From positions 1 through 34,843 of the forward strand of contig NZ_JAFHKT010000099.1 in NCBI RefSeq assembly GCF_017052465.1: 34,843 nucleotides of DNA, given 5' to 3'. This document shows, in pieces, positions 7,149 through 14,304 of the stretch; positions within the stretch are counted from its first letter, which is position 1; each line of letters opens with the position of its first letter. The notes below the pieces were generated by a model. That model was not told where the DNA came from, ran no database searches, and saw nothing but the letters and a program-made list of their open reading frames with translations. Source of the stretch: Arthrobacter pascens. Its GTDB lineage: Bacteria > Actinomycetota > Actinomycetes > Actinomycetales > Micrococcaceae. The translations under genes were made by a program, and so were the position numbers.

Positions 7149-7838
7149 CTAGTCCCTGGGTGCGCCGCCCGGCTCGGCGGTCTCGGCGGTCTCGACCAGC
7201 GGAGTGGTCTCGCCCTGCGGAGTGGTCTCGACAGGCTCATCCTGCGGGGCCTCTTCGTAGGAGAGATTCTCGTAGTCGGTGTCGTCCGCCTCGTCCAGGC
7301 GGTCGTCCAGTTCCTCGAGCAGCCAAGGGTTCACCCTCGCCAGGATTTTCCGGACTTCCTCCTCGGGAACCGCGGCGTACAACACGGGCCTGGCATCGGC
7401 ATACCGGGTGACGGGCGGCCTGTCCGGCCACTTCTCGGCCAGGGCCTGCACCCGCTCGGGCAGGGAATTGTGCGCATTGTCGGCGATTTTCACGAGTGTG
7501 GCGTCATGGTCCTGGGCAATGAAGCGGATGCCGGCCTGATAATCGTCCGGGTTGTCGTGCAGCCGCTTCGTGACGCGCTCGATGATCCCCACGGCGCGCT
7601 CGGAGACGCCCATGTCGAGCAGCGCCTGCCTGGTCATGGGGGTGTCTTCCGCGATGTCGTGGAGGTACCCGGCGATCCGGATGTCGTCGTCGAAGTCCTC
7701 CAGCGCGTCCCCTACGGCCAGCACGTGCTCGCGGTACGGGCGCTTGAGCTTGTCCTTCTGGCGGTTGTGCGCCACTTCGGCCAGCACCTTGGCGGTCTCT
7801 ACGGTGAATCGTGCTTCCGACGTTCCTTGTTCTGGCAT
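7149..7838 (-). CDS. SpoT/Mesh1-like HD-domain metal-dependent phosphohydrolase
   Basis: A 229-residue protein with a single HD domain in residues 15-150. Metal and catalytic motifs follow the alarmone-hydrolase pattern: AHNRQ (24-28), REHVLAV with H38, YLHDIAEDTP with H60/D61 and E64/D65, and KIADNAHN with K117/D120/N124. This is the arrangement of the hydrolase half of RelA/SpoT and of free-standing Mesh1 enzymes, so (p)ppGpp or a related nucleotide is a reasonable substrate guess, though not proven. The last 50 residues are an acidic Thr/Glu/Pro-rich low-complexity tail. The ATG at 7838 has TACGCT 6 nt upstream and no ribosome site, suggesting leaderless translation. It is the first gene of a two-gene unit with the dehydrogenase. 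Confidence 0.75.
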   Translation of the reverse strand: MPEQGTSEARFTVETAKVLAEVAHNRQKDKLKRPYREHVLAVGDALEDFDDDIRIAGYLHDIAEDTPMTRQALLDMGVSERAVGIIERVTKRLHDNPDDYQAGIRFIAQDHDATLVKIADNAHNSLPERVQALAEKWPDRPPVTRYADARPVLYAAVPEEEVRKILARVNPWLLEELDDRLDEADDTDYENLSYEEAPQDEPVETTPQGETTPLVETAETAEPGGAPRD

Positions 7839-7844
7839 ACCCTC

Positions 7845-7850
7845 AGCGTA
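7845..7850 (-). promoter_or_regulatory. -10 box for a leaderless HD-domain gene transcript
   Basis: On the minus strand TACGCT is followed by 6 nt (GAGGGT) and then the ATG at 7838. The purine stretch touches the start codon and is too close to act as a ribosome site. Confidence 0.55.
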
Positions 7851-7864
7851 CCCACCGCCTCCAA

Positions 7865-8746
7865 CTACACACCCGGCCAGACCCAGGGCTCCCGCGGGAG
7901 GGCCGCAGGATCGAACGCGCCGAGAGCGGACTCCAGGGAATCCGCCGGCAGCTCCAGCGAGTCCAGGATCATCCGGCGGACAGCGTCCGCACGGATCCCG
8001 ACGGCGGCAAGGTCGCCCAGCGTGACCGCCCCGTCCCGCTTGGCCAGCCGTGCGCCGTGGGCATTGACCACCAGCGGCACATGGGCATATTCCGGAACGG
8101 GCATATTCAGCAGCGAGGCGAGGTATGCCTGCCGAGGCGTGGATGGCAGCAGGTCATCGCCCCTCACCACCTGATCTATGCCCTGTTCGGCATCATCCAC
8201 CACCACCGCCAGGTTGTACGCCGTCACACCGTCGTTGCGGCGGAGCACAAAATCGTCGACCACGCCGGTAAAAGTGCCGTGCATGGCATCCTGCACCGTC
8301 CACTCCGTGACCGACGAGCGCAGGCGGACGGCAGCCGGCCGCACCGACCTCCTGAAAGCGACTTCCGCCGTCGAGAGCTTCCGGCAGGTCCCCGGGTAGG
8401 CGCCCTGGGGCGCATGCGGCGCGGACGGCGCCTCCTGGATCTCCCTCCGCGTGCAGAAACACTCGTAGGTCAGTCCCGCGTCCGCCAGCCGGTCGATCGC
8501 TGCCGCGTACAGCGGTCCGCGGTCGGTCTGGCGCACGGGGTCACCGTCCCACGAAACGCCGATGACCGTCAGGTCGCGGAGCTGCTGCGCCTCCGCCCCG
8601 GCACGGGCGCGGTCCAGGTCCTCGACGCGCAGCAGGAACCGCCTGCCGGTTGAGCGCGCGAAAAGCCACGCGAGCATCGCCGTCCGCAGGTTGCCCACAT
8701 GGAGTTCACCGGACGGGCTGGGGGCGAAACGGCCGGCACTTGTCAT
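7865..8746 (-). CDS. gluQRS: Glutamyl-queuosine tRNA(Asp) synthetase (GluQRS)
   Basis: A 293-residue class I synthetase-like enzyme that transfers glutamate to queuosine at position 34 of tRNA(Asp). The HIGH-equivalent motif lies in FAPSPSGELHVGNLRTA and the KMSKS-equivalent in ARLAKRDG. The zinc-site pattern of the family is visible (YECFCTRREI, then YPGTC). The length is that of GluQRS and the anticodon-binding domain of GltX is missing, which separates it from glutamyl-tRNA synthetase. The ATG at 8746 has TAGGCT 7 nt upstream and no ribosome site. The gene ends 26 bp before the start of the HD-domain gene on the same strand, which has its own promoter. Confidence 0.92.
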   Translation of the reverse strand: MTSAGRFAPSPSGELHVGNLRTAMLAWLFARSTGRRFLLRVEDLDRARAGAEAQQLRDLTVIGVSWDGDPVRQTDRGPLYAAAIDRLADAGLTYECFCTRREIQEAPSAPHAPQGAYPGTCRKLSTAEVAFRRSVRPAAVRLRSSVTEWTVQDAMHGTFTGVVDDFVLRRNDGVTAYNLAVVVDDAEQGIDQVVRGDDLLPSTPRQAYLASLLNMPVPEYAHVPLVVNAHGARLAKRDGAVTLGDLAAVGIRADAVRRMILDSLELPADSLESALGAFDPAALPREPWVWPGV

Positions 8747-8753
8747 GTCGTCC

Positions 8754-8759
8754 AGCCTA
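8754..8759 (-). promoter_or_regulatory. -10 box for a leaderless gluQRS transcript
   Basis: The minus strand reads TAGGCT, then 7 nt (GGACGAC), then the ATG at 8746. Confidence 0.6.
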
Positions 8760-8870
8760 TGCCGAACAGCACAAGCGCCCCTCAGCTACCGCGCGGTCCC
8801 GGCGTATGCGGGGCTCGGTGGCTCAGGGGCTCTTGCCGTACCGGTTCCTGGCGGAAGTGCGGCACTGCTT

Positions 8871-8898
8871 TGCGGAAACTTGCGGAAACTTGCGGAAA
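8871..8898 (+). repeat. Short 10-bp tandem repeat
   Basis: TGCGGAAACT occurs at 8871 and 8881, followed by TGCGGAAA at 8891, giving 2.8 copies. Its function is unknown; it may be replication slippage or a binding array. Confidence 0.7.
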
Positions 8899-9080
8899 GA
8901 CGATGCGTGAACAAGTGTCAATCAGCGGCGGCTTCCTTGCGGGAAGCGTCGTCCAGGGACCGGGTGGTGTGCCGGAGGCCCTGTAAGCCTGCGGGGCTTG
9001 GCGGTGGCCGCGCCCTTCGTTGCCACTATTTGAACAGAAGCCCTACAGTTGGCGCAAAGGGCGCATCCCCGAGTGGTCAG

Positions 9081-9090
9081 ATTGATCAAT
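9081..9090. promoter_or_regulatory. Palindrome upstream of the Lrp/AsnC gene, possible autoregulatory site
   Basis: ATTGATCAAT is a perfect 10-bp palindrome 33 bp before the proposed TTG start. A related half (GATCAGATTG) recurs at 9117-9126 over the start. Lrp/AsnC proteins often bind AT-rich palindromes at their own promoters, so autoregulation is a reasonable inference. Confidence 0.35.
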
Positions 9091-9123
9091 AACCATGCGT
9101 CGAACCGACAGGGAGTGATCAGA

Positions 9124-9582
9124 TTGCAGCAGCTGGACGCGACAGACCGGAGGATCCTCGCGGCGCTCGACGACGATCCCCGGCTCCCCATCATGGTGCT
9201 CGCCCAACGCCTTGGCCTGGCCCGCGGGACCGTGCAGTCGCGGCTGGAACGGATGACGGAGTCGGGCGCGCTCCGTCCGAACAGCAGCCGCGTGCTTCCT
9301 GCTGCGCTGGGCCGTGGAGTGGCGGCGGCAGTCAGCGCCGAACTGGACCAGAGCCACCTCAACGAGGCCATCGCCGCCCTCCGGAAAATCCCGGAAGTGC
9401 TCGAGTGCCATGCGCCGGCCGGGGATACCGATCTGCTGATCCGCGTGGTGGCCACCAGCCCGGACGATCTGTACCGGGTGTCCGAAGAGATCCGGCTCTG
9501 CCCGGGGATCGTCCGGACGTCCACGAGCATGTTCCTGCGAGAGGTTATTCCCTACCGGACCACGGGGCTGCTCGGCGGCTGA
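9124..9582 (+). CDS. Lrp/AsnC family transcriptional regulator
   Basis: A 152-residue regulator. The N-terminal helix-turn-helix reads LDATDRRILAALDDDPRLP, then LAQRLGLARGTVQSRLERM. The C-terminal RAM ligand-binding domain (about 65-145) includes the glycine- and aspartate-containing stretch CHAPAGDTDLLIRVV. The TTG at 9124 is preferred because AGGGAG lies at 9110-9115 with 8-nt spacing and AsnC proteins begin just before LDATDRRIL; the frame extends upstream but codes nothing recognisable. The regulated genes are not evident, since the adjacent secreted protease is an unusual partner. A strong hairpin at 9682-9717 follows. Confidence 0.88.
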   Translation: MQQLDATDRRILAALDDDPRLPIMVLAQRLGLARGTVQSRLERMTESGALRPNSSRVLPAALGRGVAAAVSAELDQSHLNEAIAALRKIPEVLECHAPAGDTDLLIRVVATSPDDLYRVSEEIRLCPGIVRTSTSMFLREVIPYRTTGLLGG

Positions 9583-9681
9583 CGGCGCGCCTCAGCCGCC
9601 ACGCCGGTCCTGCGCAAATCATTGCTTAAAACTGCGGATAACCTGACGGCGGTCCTGCGGCGCCGACTGTAGCCTGATTCA

Positions 9682-9717
9682 GCATCTGCCGCCGGGATCC
9701 TTTCCGGCGGCAGATGC
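9682..9717 (+). terminator. Hairpin between the Lrp gene and the protease gene
   Basis: GCATCTGCCGCCGG (9682-9695) pairs perfectly with CCGGCGGCAGATGC (9704-9717), with an 8-nt loop. It lies 100 bp after the Lrp stop and 50 bp before the protease start, so it either ends the first transcript or sits in the leader of the second. Confidence 0.65.
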
Positions 9718-9767
9718 GCCCTCCATCCCAAGGTCTCAGCCAGGGTTCGGTCTCACTAAGGAACTCC

Positions 9768-12512
9768 ATGCGCTCATTTTCCCGTTCAACAGCCGCAGCG
9801 ACCGGGCTGCTGGTCTTCGCCGCCGGCCTGGTATCCCTGCCGGTGAGCCCCACGTTCGCGGCATCAACAGATAACGCGACTGATCACGCCGCCGATGCGC
9901 CCGCCACGCAACTGGTGCCGGGCACCCCGCACGGGGAGCATATGTACGAATCGGCGCCGGGCGTCCCCATGGACACTCCACCGACCGGATCCGCCCTCCA
10001 GGCGGAGGCCGGGGTCCTGGCTTCCGCGCCCATGAAGATCAAACTGGTGACAGCCAAGCTCGCGGACAACAAGAACGCGGTCTCCATGACGGCGGCGGAC
10101 CAGGCGATCGTGGCTACCAGCAACTACTGGAAGGCGATGTCCAACGGCCGCATCTCGATGACCGTCACGAGCCGGCTCGCGGGGCACCAGTCTGCCGCCA
10201 CCTCCTCGATGTCCTACTACGACCTCATCAACAAGATCACCAGCGAGCTGAAGTGGACCTACAGCACCAATACCGCGCTCGTGGTCTTCATCCCGACCTC
10301 GACGCTCTCCTACGGTGCGCTGGGCGCCGGGTTCAGCAGCAACGGCAACAGCGGCCGCGTCCTGATGCCGCAGATTAACACCACCTTCACCAAGAGCGTC
10401 CTCACGCATGAGTTCGGCCACGTGCTGGGGGCCATGCACGCGGACGCCCTGCAGTGCGGCAGCGGCGTCAACGACGTAGGGACCACCAGCACCGGCCAGT
10501 TCAAGGACTCAAGCTGCTACATCCGTGAATACGGCGACACCACCGACCTGATGGGCGCTTCGCGGTACAGCATGCCCGTCGTCAGCTCCCCCTTCTGGGA
10601 CTCCCGGGGACTCGGCCGGGGCGATGAAGTCCGCGACCTGGGGATTGCGACAGGCATCAAGAGCTACACGCTGCGGCCCTGGGGCGGCACACTCGCGAAC
10701 CGGGCCCTCAAGTTCACCGACCCCATCAGCCGGGAGACCTACTACCTCGAGCTGCGCCAGCCCGTGGGCTACGACAGCTACCTGAGCAGCGACTACGCCG
10801 GCAACCGCGGCGTGAAGATCGTGCAGCGCGGCGGCGCGACTCCCGTCTCATCCCTGACGCTCATGCCGTCCACCATTCCCTTCAGCGGCTATTACAGCGC
10901 GAACCACGCCTGGCAGGCCGGACGCACGTTCACCACGCATGCCGGAACCACGGTGACGATCAACGCCGTCACGGCCGACTACGCCACCGTGACCATCAAT
11001 GCCGATCCAGCACTGCGGGCAAAGATCCAGTTCTCGGCCGGCGACTTCAACGGCGACGGGCGCGCGGACGTGCTCTCCCGCGAATCCGACGGTTCCCTCA
11101 TGCTGCTCGCCGGCCAGGCCGGAAACAAGCTCGGGGCACCCGTCCGGTTCGCCGGCGGCTGGAACATCTTCAACACGGTGGTCGGCGATGTCGACTTCAC
11201 CGGAGACGGGATCCCGGACATCTTCGGCCGCACCTCGGCGGGCGAGTTCTGGCTGTACCCCGGCAACGGCAAGGGCGGTTTCCTTCCCCGCATCCGCATC
11301 GGGGGCGGCTGGCAGATTTTCCAGCGTATCGTCGCTCCCGGCGATCTGACCGGAGACGGCAAGGCAGACCTGGCCGGCATCAAATTCGATGGAACACTCT
11401 GGGTGTACCCCGGAAACGGCAAGGACGGCCTCCTGCTTCCGAGCAACGCGGGCTCCGGCTGGGCTGCCTTCAGCGCTGTCGCTCCGGCCAGTGGTTTCAG
11501 TGCCCCCGCCCGCGGCGGGCTGTTCGCGCGGAGCCAGACCGGATCGCTCTACTTCTATCCGGGAAACGGGGCCGGCGGATTCCTCGCCCCCACCAACCTG
11601 GGGAGCGGCTGGGGTTCGTTCAAGGACCTCATCGGCGGGCAGGACTTCACTGGAGACGGGCAAAAGGACCTGCTGGCCACCACCGCAACGGGTCCCGCGG
11701 CGCTGTACCCCGGCAACGAGACCGGCCGCTTCGCCACCCGCGTCACGGTCCCGGGCACGGACTGGGACGAGTTCCGCCAGGTCTGGGAAGCCGGGGACGC
11801 CACAGGAGACGGCCGCGCGGACATCTTCGCGCTCACACCGCAGGGAACGCTGTGGCTCCACCCCGGCAACGGCTCCGGCGGTTTCCAGGCCGCCCGGCAA
11901 CTCAACTCCGGATGGCAGACCTATGACCAGATCTTCAGCGCCGGCAACTTTGACGGAACCGGCGGACTGGACCTGATAGCACGGGATGCAGCGGGCGTGC
12001 TGTGGGTCTACCCGACCGACGGCAGGGGCACCATGCTGCCCAGAAAGCTCCTGGGCAGGTCCCTGACCGGCTTCAGCCGCTTCCTGTCACCCGGGGACTT
12101 CACCGGCGACGGAAAGAGTGACCTCCTCGCCCAGTCAGAGGACGGGCAGCTCTGGCTCTACCCCGGCAACGGCGTCGGCGGGCTGCAGACCCGCAAGCCG
12201 CTCGGCTACGGATGGAACGTGTTCAACCAGATTGTCAGCGCTGACGACTTCACCGGTGACGGCAGGAACGACCTCATGGCCACCACCACCGATGGCAAGC
12301 TGTGGCTCTATCCAGGAAACGGCGGCGGAGGATTCCTTGCTAGGAAGCAGCTGGGCAGCGCCTGGAACATTTACAAGTCCATAGCCAACGTGGGCCGGTT
12401 CGCCGGAACCGCCAGCCCCGGCCTGATCGCGACGGCCCCGGACGGCAAGCTGTGGCTTTACGCGGGCAACAGGCAGGGCGGCTTCCAGGCGTCTGTCCTG
12501 AACCCCCGCTAA
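9768..12512 (+). CDS. Secreted zinc metalloprotease with ten FG-GAP/VCBS-like repeats
   Basis: A 914-residue exported protein. A signal peptide is clear: MRSFSRSTAAATG, a hydrophobic core (LLVFAAGLVSLPV) and a likely cleavage after TFAAS. Residues about 85-330 hold a metzincin-type catalytic domain with HEFGHVLGAMH at 214-224 (three His ligands and E215) and a downstream TTDLMGASRYSM that may supply the Met-turn. From residue 422 to the end there are ten repeats of about 49 residues, each with a xGDFTGDGxxDL calcium-type loop followed by LWLYPGNGxGGF and GW. These would fold as a beta-propeller-like adhesion or substrate-binding module. AAGGA at 9758-9762 supports the ATG at 9768 over an upstream ATG at 9714. 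Substrate unknown. Confidence 0.85.
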   Translation: MRSFSRSTAAATGLLVFAAGLVSLPVSPTFAASTDNATDHAADAPATQLVPGTPHGEHMYESAPGVPMDTPPTGSALQAEAGVLASAPMKIKLVTAKLADNKNAVSMTAADQAIVATSNYWKAMSNGRISMTVTSRLAGHQSAATSSMSYYDLINKITSELKWTYSTNTALVVFIPTSTLSYGALGAGFSSNGNSGRVLMPQINTTFTKSVLTHEFGHVLGAMHADALQCGSGVNDVGTTSTGQFKDSSCYIREYGDTTDLMGASRYSMPVVSSPFWDSRGLGRGDEVRDLGIATGIKSYTLRPWGGTLANRALKFTDPISRETYYLELRQPVGYDSYLSSDYAGNRGVKIVQRGGATPVSSLTLMPSTIPFSGYYSANHAWQAGRTFTTHAGTTVTINAVTADYATVTINADPALRAKIQFSAGDFNGDGRADVLSRESDGSLMLLAGQAGNKLGAPVRFAGGWNIFNTVVGDVDFTGDGIPDIFGRTSAGEFWLYPGNGKGGFLPRIRIGGGWQIFQRIVAPGDLTGDGKADLAGIKFDGTLWVYPGNGKDGLLLPSNAGSGWAAFSAVAPASGFSAPARGGLFARSQTGSLYFYPGNGAGGFLAPTNLGSGWGSFKDLIGGQDFTGDGQKDLLATTATGPAALYPGNETGRFATRVTVPGTDWDEFRQVWEAGDATGDGRADIFALTPQGTLWLHPGNGSGGFQAARQLNSGWQTYDQIFSAGNFDGTGGLDLIARDAAGVLWVYPTDGRGTMLPRKLLGRSLTGFSRFLSPGDFTGDGKSDLLAQSEDGQLWLYPGNGVGGLQTRKPLGYGWNVFNQIVSADDFTGDGRNDLMATTTDGKLWLYPGNGGGGFLARKQLGSAWNIYKSIANVGRFAGTASPGLIATAPDGKLWLYAGNRQGGFQASVLNPR
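11031..12509 (+). repeat. In-gene array of ten FG-GAP-like repeat units
   Basis: About 150 bp per unit, coding roughly 49 residues each. Units 4, 7 and 10 have degenerate Asp loops (SGFSAPARG, AGNFDGTGG, VGRFAGTAS) while the other seven keep GDG. Every unit but 1, 7 and 10 keeps the YPGN or HPGN element. Confidence 0.8.
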
Positions 12513-12539
12513 ACAGGGCGCCCGAAACACACCACAACC

Positions 12540-12574
12540 GGCAGGCCGCGGAAGATCTCCTTCCGCGGCCTGCC
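12540..12574 (+). terminator. Strong hairpin terminator after the protease gene
   Basis: GGCAGGCCGCGGAAG (12540-12554) pairs perfectly with CTTCCGCGGCCTGCC (12560-12574), giving a 15-bp stem with a 5-nt loop, then GCATTT. It lies 28 bp past the stop and between convergent genes. Confidence 0.8.
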
Positions 12575-12630
12575 GCATTTAAGCCTGGACACCCGCTGCA
12601 AGCAGGGAGCCTTCCCAGGGCCGCCGGCCG

Positions 12631-13086
12631 CTATACCGGCGGGCCGGCGTTGGACTTGAGGTTCTTCATCACCAGCGTTGAGGTGAGCCGTTCGACGCCG
12701 GGCAGTACCGTCAGTTCGCTGTCGTAGAACCGCTGGTAGGACGGCAGGTCCTCCGCTATCACCTTGAGCAGGTAGTCCGGCGAGCCAAACAGCCGCTGCG
12801 CCTCCACGATGTTGGGGTTGTCGGCAACGCGGTTCTCGAAGATCTCCATGGTGGGCTGGTCCCCCTGCCGCAGTGTCACGAAGACGATCGCCTCGAAGCC
12901 CAGCCCGACGGCGGCCGGGTCAATGTCCGCCTTGTATCCGCGGATCACCCCCGAGGCCTCCAGGTCACGGAGCCGGCGGTGGCACGGCGCCACGGTCAGC
13001 CCCACCTTTGAGGCGAGTGCCGTGGCGGTCATCCGCCCGTCCTCCTTGAGGTGGCGCAAAATGTTTCTGTCGATGTGGTCAATCAC
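12631..13086 (-). CDS. Lrp/AsnC family regulator, divergent from a LysE exporter
   Basis: A 151-residue Lrp-type protein. The winged helix-turn-helix contains IDRNILRHLKEDGRM and ASKVGLTVAPCHRRLRDLE, and the RAM domain ends with LPGVERLTSTLVMKNLK. It is transcribed divergently from a LysE/RhtB exporter, a classic pairing in which the regulator senses an amino acid and activates its export. The GTG start at 13086 has TAAGAT 6 nt upstream and no ribosome site, suggesting a leaderless transcript. The 105-bp shared intergenic region is the likely operator. Confidence 0.9.
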   Translation of the reverse strand: MIDHIDRNILRHLKEDGRMTATALASKVGLTVAPCHRRLRDLEASGVIRGYKADIDPAAVGLGFEAIVFVTLRQGDQPTMEIFENRVADNPNIVEAQRLFGSPDYLLKVIAEDLPSYQRFYDSELTVLPGVERLTSTLVMKNLKSNAGPPV

Positions 13087-13092
13087 GCAAAA

Positions 13093-13098
13093 ATCTTA
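13093..13098 (-). promoter_or_regulatory. -10 box for a leaderless Lrp-type gene
   Basis: The minus strand reads TAAGAT, then 6 nt (TTTTGC), then the GTG at 13086. Confidence 0.55.
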
Positions 13099-13191
13099 CC
13101 GCCGGGGCAGGAGTCTGCGCGAAATCAGGGAACACTTATGGCGCTTAATTTCCTAGGCTTTTCGCATATCCCGTCGATGAGGAGCCCCGCC

Positions 13192-13839
13192 ATGAATCCT
13201 GAGCTTTTCATAGCCTTCGTGGTGGTCGCCGCCGCCTTGGCCTGCACCCCCGGAGTGGACTGGGCCTACACCATCACAGCCGGGCTCGGCCGCCGCAGCT
13301 TCGTGCCGGCGGTGGCGGGCCTCTGTAGCGGCTATGTGCTTCACACCGTGCTCATGGTGGCCGGGCTGGCAGCCCTGCTTGCCGCCCTGCCTGGGCTCCT
13401 CCGATGGATCACCGTCGCGGGCGCCGCTTACCTGCTGTGGCTGGGAGCCAGCACCATGCGGTCCTGGCGGGGAGCGAGCTTCACCGTCGCGGACACCGCG
13501 GAGAATCCCGGCCGGAACCAGCTCCGGGCCTTCTTCCAGGGGATGGGGACCAGCGGCATCAACCCCAAAGGCCTGCTGTTCTTCGTGGCCCTTGTGCCCC
13601 AGTTCGTCAGTGCCGAGGCTCCGCTGCCCGTGCCGGTGCAGTCAGGGCTGCTGGGCCTGACGTTCGTGCTGCTGGCCGCCGTCGTGTACACGGCCGTGGC
13701 CCTGCTGTCCCGGAGGCTGCTCCAGTCCCGGCCGGGGGCCGCCCGCCGGGTGACGCTGGCCAGCGGCATCATCATGGTGTGCCTCGGCACCGCGCTGCTC
13801 GCCGAGCAGCTTCTGCCCCTCCTCCCCGGTCACGGCTAA
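13192..13839 (+). CDS. LysE/RhtB family amino-acid exporter
   Basis: A 215-residue membrane protein with about six helices. The N-terminal signature FVVVAAALACTPGVDWAYTI plus GLGRRSF is typical of LysE/RhtB exporters, as is the mid-protein GMGTSGINPKGLLFFVALVPQFV. It probably exports an amino acid or analogue under control of the divergent Lrp-type regulator. AGGAG at 13180-13184 sets the ATG at 13192; longer in-frame starts lie inside the shared promoter region and are rejected. It ends 36 bp from the convergent SnoaL-like gene. Confidence 0.9.
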   Translation: MNPELFIAFVVVAAALACTPGVDWAYTITAGLGRRSFVPAVAGLCSGYVLHTVLMVAGLAALLAALPGLLRWITVAGAAYLLWLGASTMRSWRGASFTVADTAENPGRNQLRAFFQGMGTSGINPKGLLFFVALVPQFVSAEAPLPVPVQSGLLGLTFVLLAAVVYTAVALLSRRLLQSRPGAARRVTLASGIIMVCLGTALLAEQLLPLLPGHG

Positions 13840-13874
13840 GCGGTCACGGCCAGCCGGCACTCCCCGGGGTGGAA

Positions 13875-14234
13875 TCAGGTCTTGCGCTCCATGAACCACT
13901 CGGTGAAGGCAGTCGCCCGCCCGTCCGGCGCCAACCGGACGACCCAGAGATTCTCGTAGCTGGGCCGGTCATCCAGGTACGTGGTACGCCCCTGCACGAA
14001 CGCGAGGTCGCCGTCGGATCCGAGCACGGACCACTCGAACCTCCAGTCCTCGGGCTCGTCGGCGGAGGCAATCCACCGGTCCACGATCTGCTCGCGGCCA
14101 CGCCAGGCGTCCGGATCATACGGCCGGGTGGCGTAGACGGCGTCTTCGGCAAAGAGCGCCCGGATATCGTCTGGCGCGTTCGTTTCCCACGCCGCGATGT
14201 ACTTTTCCATCCACTGCCTGATTGCGTCGGTCAT
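13875..14234 (-). CDS. SnoaL/NTF2-like domain protein
   Basis: A 119-residue protein of the NTF2-like alpha+beta barrel fold: IRQWMEKYIAAWETNAPDDIRALFAEDAVYATRPY, then WRGREQIVDRW, then beta strands ending AFTEWFMERK. Such proteins are small isomerases, hydrolases or ligand-binding proteins; no specific activity can be assigned. The ATG at 14234 is preferred over an upstream start because the fold begins there and TATACC lies 6 nt upstream (leaderless type). The longer frame would run into the TPR gene. Confidence 0.75.
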   Translation of the reverse strand: MTDAIRQWMEKYIAAWETNAPDDIRALFAEDAVYATRPYDPDAWRGREQIVDRWIASADEPEDWRFEWSVLGSDGDLAFVQGRTTYLDDRPSYENLWVVRLAPDGRATAFTEWFMERKT

Positions 14235-14240
14235 TTGTCC

Positions 14241-14246
14241 GGTATA
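14241..14246 (-). promoter_or_regulatory. Possible -10 box for the SnoaL-like gene
   Basis: The minus strand reads TATACC, 6 nt (GGACAA), then the ATG at 14234. The last base departs from the TAnnnT rule, so this one is weaker. Confidence 0.4.
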
Positions 14247-14304
14247 CCCCGGCGGTACCCCGCCGACAAGGGGCCGCACGGCGAAAAAAGGCTGCACGCG
14301 GCCC

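Larger units (their letters stand above)
8760..9123 (+). other. Intergenic region between gluQRS and the Lrp-type regulator
   Basis: About 360 bp with no convincing gene. It holds a short 10-bp tandem repeat (8871-8898), a small AAGCC/GGCTT stem near 8987-9000, and a perfect ATTGATCAAT palindrome at 9081-9090. The short open frames here lack ribosome sites and known protein features. Confidence 0.5.

Noticed and set aside
8562..9092. 176-codon plus-strand frame upstream of the Lrp gene
   Set aside because: It begins antisense to gluQRS, has no ribosome site and no recognisable domain.
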